Source: Streptosporangiaceae bacterium
GTDB lineage: Bacteria; Actinomycetota; Actinomycetes; Streptosporangiales; Streptosporangiaceae
NCBI GenBank assembly: GCA_030050125.1
Contig: JASIJN010000536.1
Span: 1 to 17,677 of the forward strand
Direction of reading: 5' to 3'
Length of the DNA: 17,677 nucleotides
Part shown: positions 12,491 through 17,677 of the stretch, in pieces
Layout of the letters: every line of letters begins with the position of its first letter
Position numbering within the stretch: position 1 is the first letter of the stretch
Program-made: the position numbers and the translations under genes
Notes under the pieces: generated by a model
What the model was told of the DNA's origin: nothing
Database searches by the model: none
The model's input: only the letters and a program-made list of their open reading frames with translations

Positions 12491-12540
12491 CGGGCCTGGC
12501 ACGATGGCAGGGAAATGACCGCGGTCAACCGTGCCGCCCG
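12491..12540 (+). terminator. composite stem-loop enclosing a 12-bp palindrome
   Basis: CGGGC-ct-GGCACG (12491-12503) pairs with CGTGCC-GCCCG (12530-12540): 11 bp with a 2-nt bulge. The loop holds a perfect palindrome TGACCGCGGTCA (12516-12527). It begins 17 nt after the aldolase/SDR stop. It may terminate that transcript, and the palindrome may be a repressor site for the following flavoprotein gene. Confidence 0.45.
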
Positions 12541-12626
12541 AGACCCCGGTGCATGGCGCCGGGCAGCTTGAGGGGCCAGGCGCTGGGGTATGAGGCGCCC
12601 GCGGGGGAGAATCGGACTGGCCGACT

Positions 12627-12641
12627 GGTACGGCGCGTACC
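12627..12641 (+). promoter_or_regulatory. inverted repeat upstream of the flavoprotein gene
   Basis: GGTAC-GGCGC-GTACC, 5-bp arms, 34 nt before the ATG at 12676. It is a possible operator or leader hairpin. It is short, and chance is not excluded. Confidence 0.25.
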
Positions 12642-12675
12642 TTGCAGCGGAGCAGGCCGGGACGGAGCTGCCGAG

Positions 12676-14055
12676 ATGACCGATTATGACGTGATCGTGT
12701 TCGGCGGAGGGGCGCCGGGGGAGCATTGTGCCGCGGCAGTGGCTCGGCGGGGGCTACGCGTCGCCGTCGTCGAGCGCGAGCTCGTCGGCGGTGAATGCAC
12801 CTACTGGGCCTGTATTCCGTCGAAGTCGCTGCTGCGCCCGGGCGAGGCGGTACACGGCGCACGCGAGGCCGCCGCAAGCGCGGAGGTTGACGTCCAGGCC
12901 GCGCTGGCCTGGCGGGACTTCATGGTGTCGAACTATTCCGACGCCGGCCAGCAGCGCTGGCTGGCGAGCCGGGGCATCGACCTGCTGCGGGGCACGGGCC
13001 GACTGGCCGGCACCGGCGTCGTGGAAGTCGACGGCGTCCGCCACACGGCGGACCACGTCGTCGTGGCGACCGGCGCGGATCCGTTCGTGCCCCCGATCCC
13101 GGGACTGCGTGACCTCGAGGGCGTCTGGGGTACCCGCGAGGCGACCAGCATGAAGGCGGTGCCGCGCCGCCTGCTCGTCTTGGGTGGCGGGCCCGCGGGC
13201 GTTGAGATCGCGCAGATCGTGCGGCGCCTCGGCGGCCAGGCGGTGATCATCGAGGGTGCCGAGCGGGTGCTGCCGCGCGAGGCCGAGACTTTGGGCCAGG
13301 CGCTCGGCGAGTCACTGCGCCGGGACGGAATCGAGCTGATGCTCGGGGTGAAGGCCACCGCGGCCCGACGGGAAGGCGACGAGTACGTCCTGCAGCTCGG
13401 TGGCGACGCCGAGGCGCGGGGCGACCGGCTGCTCGTCGCGACCGGCCGGCGCCCGCGCGTCGAGGGGATCGGCCTGGAGACGGTCGGCGTAACGGCCAAC
13501 CCGCACGGCATCCCGGTCGACGAGCACCTGCGCGCGGGCGAGCGCCTCTGGGCCATCGGCGACGTCAACGGCATCTGGCCGCTCACCCATGTCGGCGAGT
13601 ATGAGGGCGACGTCGTCGCGGCGAACATCGCCGGCGAAGCACGAGCGGCGAATTACGAGGCCGTTCCGCGCGTGACCTACACCGACCCCCAGGCCGCGGC
13701 GGTGGGCGCGATCGAAGCGAAGTACAGCGGCACCGCGCCGCTGTCGGAGGTGCCCAAGACCGCCACCTACACCCACGCCTACGCCGAGTCGAACGGGTTC
13801 CTCACGCTGCTCAGCGACGGCGAACGGCTGACCGGCGCCTATGCGGTCGGGCCCGAGGCCGGCGAGTGGCTGCAGCAAGCGACGCTGGCCATCCGGGCCC
13901 ACGTCCCGGTCGAGGTGCTGAGCGACACGATCCAGCCCTTCCCGAGCTTCTCGGGGATCTACGACGCGGCGCTGATGTCGCTGCGGATGGAGATCGCGGG
14001 CATGCCGCCGCCCGCCCGGCCGGTAGCCGCTCAGACAGCGAGCCTGTCCCGGTAA
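12676..14055 (+). CDS. FAD/NAD(P)-dependent disulfide-reductase-like flavoprotein
   Basis: 459-residue member of the dihydrolipoamide dehydrogenase/mercuric reductase superfamily. The ATG at 12676 is preceded by GACGGAG at 12661-12667; an open frame from 12553 is judged untranslated. Domains in order: FAD-binding GGGAPGE (10-16), the redox pair C41 and C46 in GECTYWACIPSK, NAD-binding GGGPAGVE (170-177) with E193 ending strand 2 (NADH favoured), the second FAD motif AIGDVNG (293-299), and a dimerisation domain (331-440). The His-Pro...Glu motif that supplies the acid/base dyad to lipoamide, glutathione and mercuric reductases is PFPSFSG (421-427), so both His and Glu are missing. The enzyme is therefore probably not a standard dihydrolipoyl dehydrogenase; a quinone or other small-molecule reductase is more likely. 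The upstream aldolase/SDR lies 201 bp away, with hairpins in between. Confidence 0.85.
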   Translation: MTDYDVIVFGGGAPGEHCAAAVARRGLRVAVVERELVGGECTYWACIPSKSLLRPGEAVHGAREAAASAEVDVQAALAWRDFMVSNYSDAGQQRWLASRGIDLLRGTGRLAGTGVVEVDGVRHTADHVVVATGADPFVPPIPGLRDLEGVWGTREATSMKAVPRRLLVLGGGPAGVEIAQIVRRLGGQAVIIEGAERVLPREAETLGQALGESLRRDGIELMLGVKATAARREGDEYVLQLGGDAEARGDRLLVATGRRPRVEGIGLETVGVTANPHGIPVDEHLRAGERLWAIGDVNGIWPLTHVGEYEGDVVAANIAGEARAANYEAVPRVTYTDPQAAAVGAIEAKYSGTAPLSEVPKTATYTHAYAESNGFLTLLSDGERLTGAYAVGPEAGEWLQQATLAIRAHVPVEVLSDTIQPFPSFSGIYDAALMSLRMEIAGMPPPARPVAAQTASLSR

Positions 14056-14121
14056 GCCTCCAGCGGAGGAACCAGGCCAGGTCCAGGTGCCCGGGGCGAG
14101 CAAGCCTGGCCCGGCTGGCGT
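14056..14121. terminator. convergent terminator region
   Basis: CCTCC-AGC-GGAGG (14057-14069) is a 5-bp hairpin 2 nt after the flavoprotein stop. CCAGGC (14072-14077) and GCCTGG (14104-14109) can pair around a GC-rich loop. The 66-bp gap lies between two converging stop codons, so a bidirectional terminator is expected, but no single strong structure stands out. Confidence 0.35.
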
Positions 14122-15129
14122 CTATTCCAGGACATCGCGGCGGAGTTCAGGAAAGACCTTCGACACCTTGCCGAGCAGGTAGTCGCCGTAGCTGCCGGTG
14201 AAGGCACGCAGGTCCTGGCCGTCCCACCGCCGCCGGCCGTCCTCGCCGACGACGGCGCGGCCGGGCAGCGGCGGCACCTCGGCGGCGAACCCCGGGTCCA
14301 GGAAGAACGGGAACGAGAGCCGGCCGCGGCCGCTCAGGTTGCGGACCCGGTGCGGCGTCGACCGATACCAGCCGCCGGTCAGCCGGTCGAGCATGTCGCC
14401 GATGTTGCAGACCAGCGTGCCGGGGATGGGCGGGGCGTCGATCCAGCCCTCGGGCGCGGCGATCTGCAGGCCGCCGCTGTCATCCTGGGCCAGCAGGGTC
14501 AGCAGCCCGTAGTCGGTGTGCTCGCCCACCCCCCAGCCGTCGTCCCGTGGCGGCGACGGCGGGTAGTGGAAGATCCGGAACAAGATCGTCGGGTCCGCGG
14601 TGTACCCGCTGGCGAAGTACCCGGCGTCCAGGCCGAGGCTCAGCGCCACGCCTCGTAGCACGGCCTGGCCCAGGCTGGTCAGCGTGTCGAGGTAGGACAG
14701 CACCAGCGTCCGCAGCTGGGGGACCTGGCGCGGGAACAGGTTGCGGCCGTGCAGCGGAATCTTGGCCAGCACCCTCGGGTCATCGCCGGGCAGCTCGGTG
14801 CCGAAGTACAGTCCCTCCTTCAGATCCGGCCGTCCGGAGGTCAGCTCGCCGCCCACCGGGAAATATCCCCGCCAGGCCCGGCCGCCGCGCGCCATGGCGA
14901 TCTCCAGCTTGTCCGCCAGGGGCAGCGCGAAGAACTCGGCGCTGGCGGTGGTCAGCTGGTCCAGCAGCTCGGCGGGCACGCCGTGGCCGGTCACGTAGAA
15001 GAAGCCGCGGTCGCGGCAGGCGGCCTGAATCTGCTCCGCCACCGCGGTGGCCGCGCCGGCCGGCGCGCCGCCGGCCAGCGCGGCGACGTCGATGACCGGC
15101 AGCGCGGCTGAATCACCCGGGCCTGCCAT
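14122..15129 (-). CDS. 2-oxoglutarate/Fe(II)-dependent oxygenase, isopenicillin N synthase type
   Basis: 335-residue non-haem iron oxygenase. The N-terminal segment (10-95) is the DIOX_N type ([24 protein letters not shown]). The double-stranded beta-helix follows, with the iron ligands H204 and D206 in GEHTDYG and H260 in STPHRVRN, and the 2OG-binding R270 and S272 in RLSFPFF. All key residues are present and the length is normal, so the enzyme should be active. Family members hydroxylate, desaturate or cyclise amino acids, ethylene precursors or natural products; the substrate is not evident. The start at 15129 has AGGA 8 nt upstream on the reverse strand. It is divergent from the membrane-protein gene, about 100 bp away, and converges on the flavoprotein gene. 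Nearby PLP enzyme and NTase genes do not point to one pathway. Confidence 0.88.
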   Translation of the reverse strand: MAGPGDSAALPVIDVAALAGGAPAGAATAVAEQIQAACRDRGFFYVTGHGVPAELLDQLTTASAEFFALPLADKLEIAMARGGRAWRGYFPVGGELTSGRPDLKEGLYFGTELPGDDPRVLAKIPLHGRNLFPRQVPQLRTLVLSYLDTLTSLGQAVLRGVALSLGLDAGYFASGYTADPTILFRIFHYPPSPPRDDGWGVGEHTDYGLLTLLAQDDSGGLQIAAPEGWIDAPPIPGTLVCNIGDMLDRLTGGWYRSTPHRVRNLSGRGRLSFPFFLDPGFAAEVPPLPGRAVVGEDGRRRWDGQDLRAFTGSYGDYLLGKVSKVFPELRRDVLE

Positions 15130-15230
15130 GGATCTATCCTGCCCGATGCCTGATCGTGCCGCCGGGTCGGCGCGGGCGGGTCCCTGCCACCCGCTCGCCG
15201 GTGCCAGCCAGGACGCCTAGGGTGGGCGTC

Positions 15231-15995
15231 GTGCTCTCGTGGTGGCACCGCGACGTGATCGCGGCCGGCAAGCTGCCGCTGATGCTGTGCTTCGTTTCCT
15301 TCGTGGTCACGTTCGTGTCGACGCGGACGGTCACCCGGCTGATCCGTGACGGGCGCGGGCCGTTCCGCAATGTCACACTCGGCGGGACGCATGTTCACCA
15401 CTCCGTGCCCGGCATCATCCTGCTGATAATCGGCGCCTTCACGGCGGTCGGCGGGCCCGGCACGATGGGCTGGCTCTCGTTCTCCGCGGTCGCGGCCGGG
15501 ACCGGGACGTCGCTCGTGCTGGACGAGTTCGCGCTGATCTTGCACTTGCAGGATGTCTACTGGAGCGGTGAGGGCCAGCTCTCGGTGGAGGCGGTCACCC
15601 TGGTCGCTGCCTGCCTGGGGCTGGCCCTGGTCGGGTTCAGCCCGGTGCGGGTGGCCGACGTCGACAGCGCTGAGCTCTCGCTGCGGATCAGCGCGACCGG
15701 CGTCCTGGTCATCGACGCTTGCCTGGCGCTGGTCTGCGTCCTCAAGGGCAAGTACCGGTCGGGGCTGTTCGGCCTGTTCCTGCCGCCGGTCGGGCTCATC
15801 GGGGCGGTGCGGCTGGCCCGGCCGAACTCGATCTGGGCGCGGCGCCGCTACCGCGGCCAGCGGCTGGAACGCGCCACCCGCCGGGCCGGGGACTTCGACC
15901 GCCGCTGGAAGCCGGTGCAGGCGGACTGGGAGGACTTCATCGGCGGCCGGCCGTCGCAGCCGAACCCGCCCAGTCCGTCACCGCAGCGCCCTTAG
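15231..15995 (+). CDS. polytopic membrane protein with HVHH motif, unknown function
   Basis: About 254 residues; I do not recognise a named family. The GTG at 15231 is preferred because AGGG at 15218-15221 lies 9 nt upstream; GTG 15222 and 15156 are alternatives, but the segment before 15222 is Arg/Pro-rich. Hydrophobic spans fall near 15-33, 61-77, 82-104, 119-137, 151-171 and 177-194. Between spans 1 and 2 is GGTHVHHSVPG (51-61), and span 3 ends in LDEFALILHLQDVYW (97-111) followed by GEG. The clustered His, Asp and Glu at membrane edges could bind a metal and suggest an enzyme rather than a transporter; this is an inference. The C-terminal 60 residues are soluble, basic, then Pro/Ser-rich. 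It is probably transcribed alone, divergent from the oxygenase. Confidence 0.65.
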   Translation: MLSWWHRDVIAAGKLPLMLCFVSFVVTFVSTRTVTRLIRDGRGPFRNVTLGGTHVHHSVPGIILLIIGAFTAVGGPGTMGWLSFSAVAAGTGTSLVLDEFALILHLQDVYWSGEGQLSVEAVTLVAACLGLALVGFSPVRVADVDSAELSLRISATGVLVIDACLALVCVLKGKYRSGLFGLFLPPVGLIGAVRLARPNSIWARRRYRGQRLERATRRAGDFDRRWKPVQADWEDFIGGRPSQPNPPSPSPQRP

Positions 15996-16015
15996 ACACA
16001 AGCAGGGCGGCGGAT

Positions 16016-16405
16016 TCACGCTGGCGGCCAGGGCCGGACCGGCCTGCCGATCTCCCACTCGTGCCCGAACGGATCGACGACCCGGCCGACACGCCAGCCG
16101 TGCTCGTCGCGCACGGGGGACTTCTCGGCGGCGCCGGCCTCTACCGCCCGCCGCAAGACGGCGCCGGGATCATCGGTGACCAGCAGCGTCCGGCCCGTCG
16201 CCCCGCCGATCGCGCGCGGGCTGAACCGCCCCCTGTCCGGCCCCGCCGCTGCCACCCAGAACCTCGCGTCGCCCACGGCGAGCTGGGCGACGATGTCGTC
16301 CCCCTCTCCTACTTGGTGCAGGACACGGGCACCGAACGCCCGCGTATAAAAGGCGACGGCTTCGCCGGCGCGCTCGACCCATAGCTCGGGCTGGATATTC
16401 GTCAT
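16016..16405 (-). CDS. VOC-family (glyoxalase/PhnB-like) protein
   Basis: 129-residue vicinal-oxygen-chelate protein. The start at 16405 (MTNIQPELWVERAGEAVAFY) matches the usual beginning of PhnB-like members; the frame is open much further upstream, but that is the shadow of the AraC gene on the other strand. The fold order is visible: VERAGEAVAFYTRAFGARVL (10-29), the DDIVAQLAVGDARFWVA strand (36-52), and the closing DPFGHEWEIG (111-120) with E118, a probable metal or hydrogen-bond ligand. These small proteins act in aldehyde or thiol detoxification, or sequester bleomycin-like drugs; which one is unclear. The ribosome binding site is poor (GGA only). It is divergent from the AraC-type regulator, suggesting co-control with the second VOC gene beyond it. 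Confidence 0.8.
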   Translation of the reverse strand: MTNIQPELWVERAGEAVAFYTRAFGARVLHQVGEGDDIVAQLAVGDARFWVAAAGPDRGRFSPRAIGGATGRTLLVTDDPGAVLRRAVEAGAAEKSPVRDEHGWRVGRVVDPFGHEWEIGRPVRPWPPA

Positions 16406-16532
16406 CCGTCCACTGTCGCACCCCAGGCGATGGAGGCGGGGCGTGGCCGCCGCGCATACTGGAACTGCGGGTGACAGGGACTGGCAGGACCGGTCTGAGC
16501 AGACCGGGCTTGATGTGGATGGGGTGAGCGGA
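16406..16532. promoter_or_regulatory. divergent promoter region with 18-bp inverted repeat
   Basis: The gap between the VOC gene and the AraC-side leader ORF contains CCGGTCTG-AG-CAGACCGG (16490-16507): two perfect 8-bp arms with a 2-nt centre. A CATACT sequence at 16455-16460 is a weak -10 candidate for the forward direction. The position of the inverted repeat between divergent genes makes an operator for the AraC-type protein or another repressor more likely than a terminator. Confidence 0.45.
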
Positions 16533-16583
16533 ATGGCTTGGTCAGTCAGTAAGCCGCCCGGCACGCGGGTGTCCTGCGGGTGA
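16533..16583 (+). CDS. 16-residue leader ORF coupled to the AraC gene
   Basis: An ATG at 16533 opens a short frame, MAWSVSKPPGTRVSCG, that stops at TGA 16581-16583. Its stop overlaps the GTG of the regulator (GTGA, 16580-16583). A purine-rich GGGGTGAGCGGA lies directly before the ATG and gives it a better ribosome binding site than the regulator itself has. Translation of this leader may therefore be needed to start the regulator. Its small size means chance is possible. Confidence 0.35.
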   Translation: MAWSVSKPPGTRVSCG

Positions 16584-17380
16584 GGCCGGCCGGGCCGTTG
16601 CGGCCGTTCGTGGCGAGCTTCGCGGGCTTCGATATGGCCGGCTGGCCGCCCGGCCGTCATCGTGGCCTGCCGGACGGGACCCTCGCGCTCGTGGTCAGCG
16701 TGGGCGCGCCGCTGATCGTGCGCCGGGCCGGCCATCCAGACGTGAAGGCCGCAGCCACTGTGGCCGGACTGCGGTCCAGCCCCGTCGATATCGTCCACGA
16801 CGGCACCCAGCGCGGTGTCCAGCTCGCGCTGACCCCGCGCGGCGCACGGGCCCTGCTTGGGCTGCCGGCAGCGGCGCTCGCGCACGGCGTGTGGACGTTG
16901 GAGGACGTCATCGGGCGCCGTGCGCACGAACTGACCGACCGGCTCGCCGGCGCGCACGGCCCGGCCGGGCAAGCCCGGGTCCTGGACACCGTTCTGGCCG
17001 GGTGGGCAGACGACGCCGGCTACCCGGCAGCGGTCGACGCCTTCTGGCGCAGGCTTACCGGCTGCGCCGGCCGTGTCCCGGTCACCGGCATCGCCGATGA
17101 CATCGGGCTCAGCCGCCGCCATATGAGCCAGCTCGTGCGCGCCGAAACCGGCCTGACCCCCAAGGTGGCCGCCCGGATCGTGCGCTTCGGCCAGGCCCGC
17201 AGCTACCTTCGCGCCGGCCGGACGGGCAGCCTGGCTGAGACGGCCGTGATGTGCGGCTACTTCGACCAGGCTCACCTGACCAACGACTGGAAGCAACTCG
17301 GCGGCTGCACACCGGGTGAGTGGATGTCGCAGGAACTCCCGTTTCTCCAAGACCAGCCGCCGGCCCGCGGCCGAGGCTGA
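16580..17380 (+). CDS. AraC-family transcriptional regulator
   Basis: 266-residue regulator. The N-terminal part (1-110) has the PDGTLALVVSVGAP and GVQLALTPRGARALLGLP segments of the small-molecule/regulatory domain common in actinobacterial AraC proteins (DUF6597-like). The C-terminal part (165-250) is a tandem AraC helix-turn-helix: IADDIGLSRRHMSQLVRAET (171-190) and the second helix set ending in GYFDQAHLTNDWKQLGGCTP (226-245). The start is GTG 16580, since an in-frame stop lies 30 nt upstream; it has no clear Shine-Dalgarno and overlaps the stop of a 16-codon leader frame. A VOC gene follows after 5 nt, and another VOC gene is divergent, so it probably regulates both. The ligand is unknown. 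Confidence 0.88.
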   Translation: MRPAGPLRPFVASFAGFDMAGWPPGRHRGLPDGTLALVVSVGAPLIVRRAGHPDVKAAATVAGLRSSPVDIVHDGTQRGVQLALTPRGARALLGLPAAALAHGVWTLEDVIGRRAHELTDRLAGAHGPAGQARVLDTVLAGWADDAGYPAAVDAFWRRLTGCAGRVPVTGIADDIGLSRRHMSQLVRAETGLTPKVAARIVRFGQARSYLRAGRTGSLAETAVMCGYFDQAHLTNDWKQLGGCTPGEWMSQELPFLQDQPPARGRG

Positions 17381-17385
17381 GGGCT

Positions 17386-17677
17386 ATGACACCTGCCTAT
17401 GCCAACGTGACCACCGCGGTCACGCCCAGTTCAGCCGACCGTCCTCCGACCATCTGGCCAAGCGTCCCCTATCCCGACCCGCAGGCAGCGATCAACTTCC
17501 TGGTCGCGATCTTCGGCTTCGAGCCGACCGCCCTGATCCCGGGCGATGAGCGCGGCAGCTATGCCGAGATCGAGCTGCGCTGGCCGCACGGCAGCGGCGG
17601 CATCATCATCCGCACATGGGACCGCCCGGCGCCGAACTGGCTCTACGTTGTCACCCCGGACCCCGATGGCCTCTACC
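17386..17677 (+). CDS. VOC-family (glyoxalase-fold) protein, 3' truncated
   Basis: 97 codons are visible before the window ends. The ATG at 17386 is 5 nt after the AraC stop, with GAGGG at 17379-17383 spanning the junction, so the two genes are translationally linked. Translation gives a variable leader of about 25 residues and then WPSVPYPDPQAAINFLVAIF (24-43), the standard first beta-alpha unit of VOC proteins (YxDxxxAIxFLxxxFGF). Next come YAEIELRWPHGSGGIIIRTW and, at the edge, NWLYVVTPDPDG, the start of the second half. Such proteins bind or break down reactive aldehydes or antibiotics. It differs clearly from the divergent VOC gene at 16016, so the two are not a recent duplication. Confidence 0.75.
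   Translation, partial: MTPAYANVTTAVTPSSADRPPTIWPSVPYPDPQAAINFLVAIFGFEPTALIPGDERGSYAEIELRWPHGSGGIIIRTWDRPAPNWLYVVTPDPDGLY

Noticed and set aside
12553..12675. N-terminal extension of the flavoprotein
   Set aside because: The FAD-binding strand starts 3 residues after the ATG at 12676, as is normal for the family; the upstream codons are low-complexity.
16406..17350. Upstream extension of the reverse VOC gene to a 444-codon protein
   Set aside because: The extension is antisense to the AraC gene and lacks any domain. The VOC fold begins cleanly at the ATG at 16405.
17407..17423. Inverted repeat GTGACC-ACCGC-GGTCAC
   Set aside because: It lies inside the first codons of the second VOC gene. 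It partly resembles the palindrome at 12516 but may be chance in GC-rich coding DNA.

Overview
The window is 17.7 kb of very GC-rich, densely coded bacterial DNA. The strong third-position G/C preference, GTG and TTG starts, F420-type luciferase-like oxidoreductase, LuxR/LysR/AraC regulators and rare TTA codons all point to an actinomycete. I cannot name the genus. No rRNA, tRNA, CRISPR array or insertion sequence was found.

Layout. (1) 1-2639, forward: the 3' end of an alpha/beta-hydrolase-LuxR regulator, a regulatory gap carrying a 15-bp direct repeat, then a translationally coupled pair made of a double-hotdog thioesterase-like protein and an LLM-class flavin/F420 oxidoreductase. (2) 2653-4792: a nested hairpin separates this operon from a convergent PLP enzyme of the ACC deaminase/D-cysteine desulfhydrase family. 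That enzyme is divergent from a LysR regulator, and the two share a short AT-rich operator region. (3) 4908-10317, an accessory-looking block: a membrane-anchored STAND-type NTPase with eight 45-residue TPR units, an MFS exporter with atypical codons, and a two-gene module of an AbiEii-like nucleotidyltransferase and an XRE regulator. (4) 10498-14055: a bifunctional class II aldolase/short-chain dehydrogenase, then an FAD/NAD(P) disulfide-reductase-like flavoprotein. (5) 14122-15995: a 2OG-Fe(II) oxygenase of the isopenicillin N synthase type, read in reverse and divergent from a polytopic membrane protein with an HVHH motif. (6) 16016-17677: a VOC (glyoxalase-fold) gene in reverse, divergent from an AraC-type regulator that is followed at once by a second VOC gene cut by the window edge.

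How the genes fit together. Most clusters pair a regulator with a small metabolic unit: LuxR with thioesterase/LLM, LysR with the PLP enzyme, AraC with two VOC proteins. The most interesting stretch is 4908-10298. There a sensor-like STAND ATPase and a toxin-antitoxin-like NTase/XRE pair flank an exporter whose ATA and TTA codons differ from its neighbours. This resembles a small defence or stress island, but that role is an inference from context. Two genes (lysR-like 3887 and NTase 9114) have a TANNNT -10 box ending exactly 7 nt before the ATG and no good Shine-Dalgarno, which suggests leaderless mRNAs.
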